Assembly (NCBI GenBank): GCA_035457505.1
Contig: DATIBL010000097.1
Location: 1-49,351, forward strand
Direction: 5' to 3'
DNA length: 49,351 nucleotides
Source of the DNA: DATIBL01 sp035457505
GTDB lineage: Bacteria; Patescibacteriota; Minisyncoccia; Phycocordibacterales; UBA6899
Shown here: positions 9,301 through 15,059 of the stretch, in pieces
Layout: each line of letters starts with the position of its first letter
Numbering within the stretch: position 1 is the first letter of the stretch
The notes under the pieces: generated by a model
Databases searched by the model: none
The model's input: only the letters and a program-made list of their open reading frames with translations
What the model was told of the DNA's origin: nothing
Program-made: the position numbers and the translations under genes

Positions 9301-10430
9301 CGAATCTCCTTGGAACCAATGCAGATCTTCGATATTTTCTTGATGATGCAGGATATACGAATGTTGCCAGCTCCGACAATACGTATGATTCAATCACGGC
9401 AGCGACCTCGACCCGCCTTGCCTATGTGTTCAAGAAGACCCATACGAACAACACTGATCAGATCGACGTGTCGTGGGAGGGGCAGGTTTCGATCGCGACG
9501 ACAACCTATTTGAAGATCTACAACTATTCATCGGGAGCATGGGAAACGCTTGCTTCAAACACGCCTTCGCCTGCAACAGACTTCACGCTCTCGGGAGTTC
9601 AGTCATCCAATCTCTCAAATTACTACGATGGTGGAAACACCGTTTCCCTTCGTCTGGAAACGGGCACTACGACAAAGGTCACGACCCTCAAGACCGACCA
9701 GATCACAATCACTCTCTCGGCTCCCGCTGCGGTTCCCACGATCGTGCACTATCGTTGGCGCGAAGATAATGGGACAGAGACTGCGGCCTCGTACGCGGCG
9801 GCCGAAGACACCGCGCTTGCTCCACCGTATCAGGTCTACCTTGGTGATCGCCGGCGGCTTCGCGTGGCTGTGTCAAATGGCGGCGGAGTTCCGGCATCGA
9901 ATATCACCTATCGACTCGAATATGCCTCTTCGTCGTGCTCAAGCTGGATTGCTGTTCCTTCGTTCAATACGCAGACAACGCAGGAGTGGGTGACCGATCT
10001 CTCGCAATGGCTGCCCGACGGTGTAGCGACGACGCACTCGTCCGGGATGACCGTTCCTCCTGGAAAATCATTTGTTGCTGGGCAGGCGAAATTGCATACC
10101 AACCAAACAAGCGCGCACACGCTTTCGGCAAGCGAGTACACAGAACTCGAGTATGCACTTCGGTCGACATCCTTCGCGCAGTCAAATCTCCTCTATTGCT
10201 TTCGTGTCACCAATGCTGGTTCTGCGTCAGGGTTCTCGTATCAGGTCCGTCCAGAACTGACGCTGAATCCAAATTTCAGACCTCAAACAGGGGGTGCGGG
10301 TACGGAAGCAATCGGGGCCGGCTCACAAAGAAATAACGGTCAAAATAGTGGCGGCTCTGGGACTGAGAGCTCGGGCTCTGGTTCCACCACTACCGGTGGC
10401 GGAGCCGGGGGCGGTGGAGATTCTGGTTAG
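6345..10430 (+). CDS. Giant secreted protein with two beta-propellers and Ig-like domains
   Basis: 1361 residues. The ATG at 6345 gives a clean signal peptide (hydrophobic LLLIPLIIAAGLL, cleavage after AEA); an in-frame GTG at 6318 is an alternative, and no strong Shine-Dalgarno is seen. Residues about 36-400 look like a sialidase-type (BNR) propeller with an Asp-box-like SADAVTWS. Residues about 406-602 form an Ig-like domain rich in TST. Residues about 640-985 hold seven repeats of about 50 residues with the core DGNPVISYYDSTDKDLEFVKC and one Cys-x4-Cys per repeat, which fits a seven-bladed propeller with a disulfide per blade. A second copy of the Ig-like module follows (about 1129-1312), then a 48-residue Gly/Ser-rich tail. 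There is no LPXTG or C-terminal membrane helix. Likely a secreted or loosely surface-bound adhesin; the function is unknown. Confidence 0.8.
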   Translation: MVFFGSKTLLIASRRYLLLIPLIIAAGLLGFIPSAAEAAPSTVVTGVVDGWAHSKSRPVLYNGQYFFLVYHASGGNLYYKSSADAVTWSATSTLLSTGNTPYEFDMFQVDDGKFDLVTSFTAAANPQVTTCAISGAAITCGATTTVSSAVANLPVSITRTPYTGRVWVAVRNAAELEVWSANTAGDVTSSMTFTDEVAGGDANLVGEVTMVPYSSGVAADRVLVIYARDPGGTGSDGIYSRDITDGGGAGTRLDVQLASTQQNTNLFGNAIRISDAHFKFIFRSVGSALPAGGTGVFAHAWNGTSWFGTTNIDSEIDEDNLVFAYNSHNDSIYALANDTAGTASIERWYRPSGAAWGTEVSADGAESTARSLPVTQAQEPAMATSTILREQFILPWAYRVANGSTFDLKVDGLALGGTTTLRAFNFLNDNGATVDAYTARAGLATSTIATNVKKGERMIVRFQVDNKSIATSTKMYRLQWENATDAAGVWNDLGTTTQIRWAYSEKGAPLARQGFTPLPTNQSGTCNSGSTYVAGRFVSGTGTSAPISLPPGKCTELAFAIETSGATLGKTYRYRLVNGLTGLAFDATILGGTYSTYASSTIETVQSIRYSKEARGGTSDMAMDAANGNNNGWYIDAAMGSDGFPVFSYNDSAASSLKFIKCGDIACSSSTVRTLIKPASQNALAIGTDGNPILAYYSEIANDLHFMKCGDLSCSATTSVSLHASANVVGQAPSMAIGTDGNPVISYYDSTDKDLEFVKCHDTSCTTSTQRTLDDGGDTSVAIGAESSITVGPDGYPVIVYEGRDINTLLLIKCTDAACSTTSTSTTVIETSGGSSPSAAMNADGFLSVAYYTLSGGDLKFIKCANTLCTSRTTRTLATSYEVSWPPVLLIGADGNPLIVFRDSTTGANKILALKCHDSTCGTYSISVVKSTGASASLGVYRSAVLAPDGNPVILTQIDPSGANDKTPHFIRCSTIDCAPVASSTANLLGTNADLRYFLDDAGYTNVASSDNTYDSITAATSTRLAYVFKKTHTNNTDQIDVSWEGQVSIATTTYLKIYNYSSGAWETLASNTPSPATDFTLSGVQSSNLSNYYDGGNTVSLRLETGTTTKVTTLKTDQITITLSAPAAVPTIVHYRWREDNGTETAASYAAAEDTALAPPYQVYLGDRRRLRVAVSNGGGVPASNITYRLEYASSSCSSWIAVPSFNTQTTQEWVTDLSQWLPDGVATTHSSGMTVPPGKSFVAGQAKLHTNQTSAHTLSASEYTELEYALRSTSFAQSNLLYCFRVTNAGSASGFSYQVRPELTLNPNFRPQTGGAGTEAIGAGSQRNNGQNSGGSGTESSGSGSTTTGGGAGGGGDSG

Positions 10431-10449
10431 GACACAGACGGACGTGTGT

Positions 10450-10478
10450 TTGCCTCGCGGGGGTCGATTTGCTAGCAT
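10450..10478 (+). promoter_or_regulatory. Promoter of tRNA-Gly
   Basis: TTGCCT (10450-10455), 17-bp spacer, TAGCAT (10473-10478), 16 bases before the tRNA. Confidence 0.55.
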
Positions 10479-10494
10479 GGGTTCGTTCACATTT

Positions 10495-10565
10495 GCGGGA
10501 TTAGTTTAATGGTAGAATGGCTGCCTTCCAAGCAGCAGGTGGGAGTTCGATTCTCCCATCCCGCA
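10495..10565 (+). tRNA. tRNA-Gly (anticodon UCC)
   Basis: 71-nt cloverleaf: acceptor GCGGGAT/ATCCCGC (10495-10501 with 10558-10564), discriminator A10565, D arm with GGTA, anticodon stem GCTGC/GCAGC (10520-10524 with 10532-10536) around the loop CTTCCAA with TCC at 10527-10529, and T arm GGGAG-TTCGATT-CTCCC. The 3' CCA is not encoded, so a CCA-adding enzyme is needed. It reads GGA and probably other GGN codons. A terminator follows within 15 bases. Confidence 0.97.
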
Positions 10566-10575
10566 CTCGGCTAAC

Positions 10576-10604
10576 AAAAAGTCTGCTTCTGGGCAGATTT
10601 TTTG
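10576..10604 (+). terminator. Terminator of tRNA-Gly
   Basis: AAAAAGTCTGC pairs with GCAGATTTTTT (one G-T pair), 5-base loop, ending in a run of six T. Confidence 0.85.
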
Positions 10605-10860
10605 ATATTGCCGATGCGGGGATAGCGAGTGCCCTGCGGCACTCGCGGTGAGAATCGAAGGGCTTTGCGTTATTTACGAAGAGGCTTTGCTCTGAGTAAA
10701 TCGCAAAGGCATACTGAAGCTGTAGGCTTCGATTCTCCCATCCCGCACAAAAACAGGAAGCCGGACGCGTGAGCGTTCGGCGACTGTGCTTTTGTCGCGA
10801 TGTGGGAGAATCGAAAGGCGGAAGCCGCGAAGCCGGACCAAAAACAAGAGCTCTCTATAA
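10605..10860. repeat. Cluster of degenerate tRNA-Gly 3'-end copies and nested hairpins
   Basis: About 250 bases without a gene. The 20-mer TTCGATTCTCCCATCCCGCA of the tRNA (10546-10565) recurs exactly at 10728-10747. Inverted, imperfect copies lie at 10613-10660 and 10795-10816. The first inverted copy is split by a 9-bp hairpin (10625-10633 with 10638-10646); another 9-bp hairpin (10760-10768 with 10773-10781) sits between the direct copy and the last inverted copy. Long inverted pairs (GAGAATCGAAG at 10650-10660 with CTTCGATTCTC at 10727-10737, and GCTTTGCG...GTAAATCGCAAAG) allow large cruciforms. The pattern suggests repeated insertion or rearrangement at the tRNA end. Confidence 0.7.
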
Positions 10861-10865
10861 GAAAA

Positions 10866-10882
10866 AGGACCCGGTGGGTCCT
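10866..10882 (-). terminator. Terminator of the small exported protein gene
   Basis: Minus strand: AGGACCC, ACC loop, GGGTCCT, then TTTTTC. Confidence 0.8.
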
Positions 10883-10893
10883 CGTTCGTCCGC

Positions 10894-11301
10894 CTACTTT
10901 TTCGGAGCCGGAGCGTTGTCTGGAGTGATGATGAAAACTTCTCCTACCTCTGAGTCCGAGCGAACGATGCTCATGTGCGTACTTACGATCTCCTCGCCGC
11001 GAAGCATGCGCCCGGTCCACTGATGGAGTGTCTCTCGGGGAGTGTAGGTGATGTGGGCCATCCCGCAGCGCTTTTCGCTGATAAGATGGCTGATCCTCGG
11101 GAAGAACAGGTTGAGTTCTTCCTTTGCCTCGATCGACTTTTGCTCCTCGGTCGCGATAAACATGGCGTCCGTCTTTGCCTTGCAGAGAAAGACCGGCTCC
11201 GTGCGTTCCTTCCCGAACTCAATCGGTCCAAGATGCGTTGCTCCGGCACTGAAACTTGCAGTAAGGGTCAGACCCGCAATGATCGAAAAAAGTGTTCTCA
11301 T
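10894..11301 (-). CDS. Small exported protein, unknown
   Basis: 135 residues from the ATG at 11301, which gives a signal peptide (MRTLFSIIAGLTLTASFSAG, likely cleavage near ATA/AGA before THLG). The mature part has two Cys (FLCKAKTD and RCGMAH) that could form a disulfide, a mixed alpha/beta look, and a short APAPKK tail. I do not recognise the family. It is the last gene of a leftward unit; no promoter is obvious between it and the 74-residue gene upstream, so it may depend on read-through of the hairpin at 11361-11384. Confidence 0.65.
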   Translation of the reverse strand: MRTLFSIIAGLTLTASFSAGATHLGPIEFGKERTEPVFLCKAKTDAMFIATEEQKSIEAKEELNLFFPRISHLISEKRCGMAHITYTPRETLHQWTGRMLRGEEIVSTHMSIVRSDSEVGEVFIITPDNAPAPKK

Positions 11302-11354
11302 GGCGAAAAGCCTTCGGTTCCTGTGGAACCCTCCCATGTTTTGCGTGTTTCGGC

Positions 11355-11384
11355 AAGAAAAAGCTGCCGATTATTCGGCAGCTT
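11355..11384 (-). terminator. Terminator of the 74-residue gene
   Basis: Minus strand: AAGCTGCCGA pairs with TCGGCAGCTT around a 4-base loop, then TTTCTTGCC. The stop codon lies in the loop and the last codons in the stem. Confidence 0.8.
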
Positions 11385-11595
11385 GGTGTTGAAGCGTCGC
11401 TGCGTGCGCTTCGTCGATCACGCGGGCGATCTGACGTCCGCTGTGCAGGTTTGCGAACGCGACAATCTGTCCGACCACCTCACGGCGTCCGCGGATGAGA
11501 TATCCTTTGCCCGGGAGTGGAGTTCGAGTGTACGCGCTCGGCTCGACTCCATCCGGGTGGTAGGCGATGTGAGTTTCGATCAGTGCGATTTGCAT
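11371..11595 (-). CDS. 74-residue hypothetical protein with a regulated-looking leader
   Basis: The ATG at 11595 is set by AAAGGAG five bases upstream, one of the best ribosome-binding sites in the window; the longer upstream frame has no such signal. The protein is basic in the middle (YLIRGRREVVGQIVAF) and ends in AATLQHQAAE. No domain is recognised. It has a promoter near 11768-11795 and a leader of about 165 nt that contains a terminator-like hairpin (11638-11660) just before the ribosome-binding site, so expression may be controlled by attenuation. Confidence 0.7.
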   Translation of the reverse strand: MQIALIETHIAYHPDGVEPSAYTRTPLPGKGYLIRGRREVVGQIVAFANLHSGRQIARVIDEAHAATLQHQAAE

Positions 11596-11624
11596 ACGAT
11601 GCTCCTTTTGCTGCGTGTGAAAGA

Positions 11625-11660
11625 ACAAAAAATAAACAAGCGCCCCGTGGTGAGGCGCTT
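11625..11660 (-). terminator. Attenuator-like hairpin in the leader of the 74-residue gene
   Basis: Minus strand: AAGCGCC pairs with GGCGCTT (11638-11644 with 11654-11660), then GTTTATTTTTTG. It lies downstream of the promoter and about 30 bases before the Shine-Dalgarno. Confidence 0.6.
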
Positions 11661-11767
11661 GGTCTTGTGTCGATTGCGATCTATCGAGACAACGGCAAAC
11701 GTCCCACCGGGTCGGAGGAAGGAAAAAAGAAAAAGCCGAACCAATATGACGTTGCCTGCATGGGTAC

Positions 11768-11795
11768 ACCATACCATATTCACAAAAAAGTGCAA
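11768..11795 (-). promoter_or_regulatory. Promoter of the 74-residue gene
   Basis: Minus strand: TTGCAC (11790-11795), 16-bp spacer, TATGGT (11768-11773). Confidence 0.5.
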
Positions 11796-11817
11796 GCACA
11801 TGTGAGCTTTTCGAGAA

Positions 11818-11849
11818 CCCAAACACCCGCCTTGCGGCGGGTGTTTGGG
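11818..11849. terminator. Hairpin downstream of the HU gene
   Basis: Perfect 14-bp stem (11818-11831 with 11836-11849) around a 4-base loop, just past the HU stop. The T-run on the minus strand is short, so termination may be partial. Confidence 0.6.
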
Positions 11850-11874
11850 GTATGTTTGCTGAAACCTTCGATGA

Positions 11875-12147
11875 TTATTTGACGGCGTCCTTGAGCGCTT
11901 TGGCGGCGCGGAACTTCGGAACGCGCATCGCTGCGACCTTGATGGTCTCGCCCGTGCGCGGATTGCGCGCGGTGCGTGCAGCTCGGGTCTTCACAGAGAA
12001 AATGCCGAGTCCTGCGATCGAAACCTCATCGCCTTTCGTGAGTCCGGCGGTGATGGTATCGATCATGGTCTCAACAGCCTGCTCTGCGGCGACTTTGGTC
12101 CCGCCAAGCTTCTCGTGAACGGCCTCGATGATCGACTGCTTATTCAT
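11875..12147 (-). CDS. hup: HU-family nucleoid protein
   Basis: 90 residues: MNKQSIIEAVHEKLGG opens the dimerisation helices, GDEVSIAGLGIFSV is the family core, and TARNPRTGETIKVAA is the DNA-gripping beta arm with the conserved RNP motif. The C-terminal PKFRAAKALKDAVK completes the fold. It is a full-length HU homodimer subunit that bends DNA. The ATG at 12147 is chosen because it starts the conserved sequence; there is no Shine-Dalgarno. A TTGCGC/TATACT promoter lies about 115 bases upstream and the leader has a perfect CTCTGCATGCAGAG palindrome (12225-12238). Confidence 0.95.
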   Translation of the reverse strand: MNKQSIIEAVHEKLGGTKVAAEQAVETMIDTITAGLTKGDEVSIAGLGIFSVKTRAARTARNPRTGETIKVAAMRVPKFRAAKALKDAVK

Positions 12148-12256
12148 CGTATTGGGTTTACAGCTGCTAATTGCAGTCATTCGTCTCGAATGCGTCGACC
12201 GACGCGTCCAAGTGTCGAATAACTCTGCATGCAGAGGTATTGCAACCTCGCTATTT

Positions 12257-12284
12257 AGTATAAATGAAGCCATTTTTTGCGCAA
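12257..12284 (-). promoter_or_regulatory. Promoter of the HU gene
   Basis: Minus strand: TTGCGC (12279-12284), 16-bp spacer, TATACT (12257-12262). Confidence 0.6.
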
Positions 12285-12384
12285 TCGACCCAAAAAATAG
12301 GGGTGGACAATGCCTGGAGCGTCAAACGTGTGCCGGTAATGATGCTTTGCGCACAGCCGCGGTCTGATTTAGGGTGATAGAACA

Positions 12385-12412
12385 AAAATACCGCTCAATA
12401 GAGCGGTATTTT
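12385..12412 (-). terminator. Terminator of the RNase Y gene
   Basis: Perfect 12-bp stem AAAATACCGCTC/GAGCGGTATTTT with an AATA loop and T-run; symmetrical, so it can act both ways. Confidence 0.85.
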
Positions 12413-12430
12413 AAGAACATGTGGAAGTAC

Positions 12431-13972
12431 TTATCTTGCGTACTCGATGCAGCGGTTCTCTCGGATAACAGTGATCTTGATCTCTCCCGGGTACTTGAGC
12501 TCCTGTTCGACCGCGATGGCGATCTCGCGGGCGATAGCGTGGGCTTCCAGGTCGCTGACTTCGGTCGGAGTCACGAAAACGCGGACTTCGCGGCCAGCTG
12601 AGAGTGCATATGCCTTCTCGACGCCAGGCTTCGAAAGCGCGATCTTCTCGAGATCCTCAAGCTTCTTGATGTAGTTCTCGACTGATTCTCGGCGTGCGCC
12701 CGGGCGTCCTCCCGAGATGGCATCGGCGGTCTGAACGATGATTGATTCGATCGTTTCGTACGGATATTCCTCGTGGTGGGACTGCATCGCCTTGATGATG
12801 CGCTCGTCCGCGCCGAATTTCTGGAGGATGCGGCGTCCGATCTCAACGTGGGTACCCTGGACCTCGTGATCCACTGCCTTGCCGATATCATGGAGCAGGG
12901 CTCCGGCCTTGGCGATCTGGACGTCAGCTCCGAGTTCTTCAGCAAGCATGCCGCAAATGTGCGCCATCTCGATCGAGTGCTGGAGCACGTTCTGTCCATA
13001 GCTCGTGCGGAAGTATAGGCGTCCGAGAATGGAGATGATGCGCGGATCAAGGTTGAAGACACCGCACTCATAGACTGCCTGCTCGCCCTTCTCCTTGATG
13101 ATGCGATTGATCTCGTCCTTGGCCTTGTTGACCACTTCCTCGATCTTGGCCGGCTGGATGCGTCCGTCGAGAATGAGATTCTCAAGTGCGACGCGTGCGA
13201 TCTGGCGCCGAACAGGATCGAATGCGGAGATCACGATCGTGCCGGGCGTGTCGTCGACGACGAGTTCGACTCCGGCGACGCGCTCGAAGGTGCGGATGTT
13301 GCGACCTTCCTTTCCGATGATCTTGCCCTTGATCTCGTCGTTCGGAATGTTGACCGAGGTGGTCATGATGTCTCCGGCCGTCGAAGCGGCAAGGCGCTGG
13401 ATCGACGTGGCGAGAATATCCTTTGCGCGGCGATCGAGGCGCTCCATACCCTCGTGCTCAAGCTTCTGCAGTTTGATCATGAAATCCTGCTCGTAGCGCT
13501 CTTCGATCTTCTGGATGAGGCGCTTCTTTGCCTCGTCCTCGTCGAGCCCAGCAACGCGCTCGAGCTCATGCTCAACAGCGCGCTTGCGTTCCTCGATGGA
13601 TTCCTTGATCGCCTTGAGTTCCTCCGCCTTTTCGCGGATCGTCGAGACTTCGCGCTCAACGTCCTCTTGCTTGCGATCAAGCGTCTCCTCCTTCTTCAGC
13701 AAGCGCTCTTCGACGCGCTTCCACTCGCGTTCCTTTTCCTTCTCTTTGTTGCGAAGATCCTCTTCAACGCGATTGGCCTTTTTGTCGGCTTCTTCGATGA
13801 TCTTCTGCCCCTCTTCCTTGGCCGAGAGCATCATTTGCTTGATCTCGAGCTCGACCGATCCCTTCTTTCCGACCGTCAGCGCCCAGCGGATCACATACCC
13901 GACAATAATGCCGAATACGCCGCTCAGGATGCCGACGACGACGAGGATCGTTGTCGTCGTGGTTTCTTCCAT
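12431..13972 (-). CDS. rny: Ribonuclease Y
   Basis: 513 residues, the normal length. An N-terminal membrane anchor (about 8-30) is followed by a long coiled coil (about 40-195), a KH RNA-binding domain with the GKEGRN loop (220-225) and an HD metal-dependent domain with HDIGKAVDHE (His361-Asp362). RNase Y is the membrane-bound endonuclease that starts mRNA decay in bacteria without RNase E. The stretch from 13973 to 14264 upstream holds no gene. It has no clear promoter (TTGGAC/TTAGAG on the minus strand is only weak) but contains small hairpins, such as CCCCG/CGGGG near 14030, so the leader may be structured. Confidence 0.97.
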   Translation of the reverse strand: MEETTTTTILVVVGILSGVFGIIVGYVIRWALTVGKKGSVELEIKQMMLSAKEEGQKIIEEADKKANRVEEDLRNKEKEKEREWKRVEERLLKKEETLDRKQEDVEREVSTIREKAEELKAIKESIEERKRAVEHELERVAGLDEDEAKKRLIQKIEERYEQDFMIKLQKLEHEGMERLDRRAKDILATSIQRLAASTAGDIMTTSVNIPNDEIKGKIIGKEGRNIRTFERVAGVELVVDDTPGTIVISAFDPVRRQIARVALENLILDGRIQPAKIEEVVNKAKDEINRIIKEKGEQAVYECGVFNLDPRIISILGRLYFRTSYGQNVLQHSIEMAHICGMLAEELGADVQIAKAGALLHDIGKAVDHEVQGTHVEIGRRILQKFGADERIIKAMQSHHEEYPYETIESIIVQTADAISGGRPGARRESVENYIKKLEDLEKIALSKPGVEKAYALSAGREVRVFVTPTEVSDLEAHAIAREIAIAVEQELKYPGEIKITVIRENRCIEYAR

Positions 13973-14264
13973 AGTGATAGACGAACGGAGCCGCTTTCCA
14001 CTGCGGCGTCATGTGCGACGGGAACGCCCCGAGGCCGGGGAGACGATCTGGTTCAATTCGACGGGAATGTTCTGGCGAAAGCCATGGATGCGTTCGTGAA
14101 TTCGCAGCGTGACGGAAATGCGTGGAAATGACACCGAAACTTAAAGTTGGTAAAAATCCGGTTCATTGATCTGGCTTTCCTCCGTGTTCTGATGCCAGCA
14201 TCCTCACTCTAACAGAACGGATCGCGTCATGTCCAATTCGCTCCATGCCGCGCTCTCTCAAGGA

Positions 14265-14290
14265 AAACCTCCGCACAGAGGCGGAGGTTT
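14265..14290 (-). terminator. Terminator of the clpP gene
   Basis: AAACCTCCGC pairs with GCGGAGGTTT (14265-14274 with 14281-14290) around a 6-base loop, with TTTTCC on the minus strand. Confidence 0.8.
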
Positions 14291-14311
14291 CTTCCAGCAA
14301 AAACACCCAGG

Positions 14312-14902
14312 TTAGCGATTTTTTGGCTTGAGGACCTCGTCGATCAGGCCATACTTCTTGGCCTCATCGGAGAGCATATAGTTGTCGCGGTCTGAATCCT
14401 TTTCGATCTGCTCGACGGTCTTTCCGGTGTTCTTGGCCAAGATCCGGTTGAGATTCTCCTTTGTGCGAAGGATGTGCTTGGCCGTGATCGCGATGTCGGA
14501 CGCTTGTCCCTCGGCACCGCCCATGACCTGATGGATCATGACTTCGGCGTTTGGCAGCGCAAAACGCTTGCCCTTGGTCCCCGACGAAAGCAGGACCGCT
14601 GCCGCGGACGCGGCAATTCCGACCACGATCGTGGCGACATCAGGCTTGATGTGGTTCATGGTGTCGTAGATCGCCATTGCCGAGGTGACCGAGCCGCCAG
14701 GGGAGTTGATGTAGAGCTTGATATCTTCCTTCGGGTTCTCGGATTCGAGGAAGAGGAGCTGCGCCACAACCACGCTGGCGAGGTGGTCGTCGATCGGGCC
14801 GCCGAGGAAGATGATGCGCTCTTTGAGCAGGCGCGAATAGATATCGAATGCGCGCTCGCCCATGGGAGACTTTTCGATGACGGTTGGGATGAGGTAACTC
14901 AT
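14312..14902 (-). CDS. clpP: ATP-dependent Clp protease proteolytic subunit
   Basis: 196 residues, full length. The fold signatures are the YINSPGGSV oxyanion loop (64-72), GIAASAAAVLL with catalytic Ser99, EVMIHQV with His124, and the EKDSDRDNY segment with the catalytic Asp (about 169). The serine motif is AASAAA, where most ClpP have A-A/M-S-M-G/A. ClpP forms the double-heptamer chamber fed by ClpX/ClpC, neither of which is in this window. No Shine-Dalgarno precedes the ATG. A TATAAT box (plus-strand 14946-14951) marks a likely promoter that diverges from the helicase gene. Confidence 0.96.
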   Translation of the reverse strand: MSYLIPTVIEKSPMGERAFDIYSRLLKERIIFLGGPIDDHLASVVVAQLLFLESENPKEDIKLYINSPGGSVTSAMAIYDTMNHIKPDVATIVVGIAASAAAVLLSSGTKGKRFALPNAEVMIHQVMGGAEGQASDIAITAKHILRTKENLNRILAKNTGKTVEQIEKDSDRDNYMLSDEAKKYGLIDEVLKPKNR

Positions 14903-14945
14903 AGCAGGAAGAGGTTAGTGGGCGAATCATAACACGAAAGCGTCG

Positions 14946-14951
14946 ATTATA
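14946..14951 (-). promoter_or_regulatory. -10 box of the clpP promoter
   Basis: TATAAT on the minus strand, without a good -35 box. A second option is TTGTAT-17-TATGAT slightly downstream. Confidence 0.4.
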
Positions 14952-14981
14952 CAAGGTTCTTGGCTTAAATGGGCGTGCTCG

Positions 14982-15009
14982 TTGACAATTCGTATATGAG
15001 TATTATGGT
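14982..15009 (+). promoter_or_regulatory. Promoter of the DEAH helicase gene
   Basis: Consensus TTGACA (14982-14987), 16-bp spacer, TATGGT (15004-15009). Confidence 0.55.
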
Positions 15010-15059
15010 GTGCAACGGCTTGGGCACATTGAATATGTTGCTATTGCGAGGTGAAGAAA

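Noticed and set aside
10728..10748. Second tRNA-Gly gene
   Set aside because: Only the T-loop and 3' acceptor strand are present; there is no D arm, anticodon arm or 5' acceptor strand.
10975..11805. 276-codon open frame on the plus strand
   Set aside because: It spans two short leftward genes with good signals (terminators, Shine-Dalgarno, signal peptide) and intergenic hairpins; composition is shadow-like.
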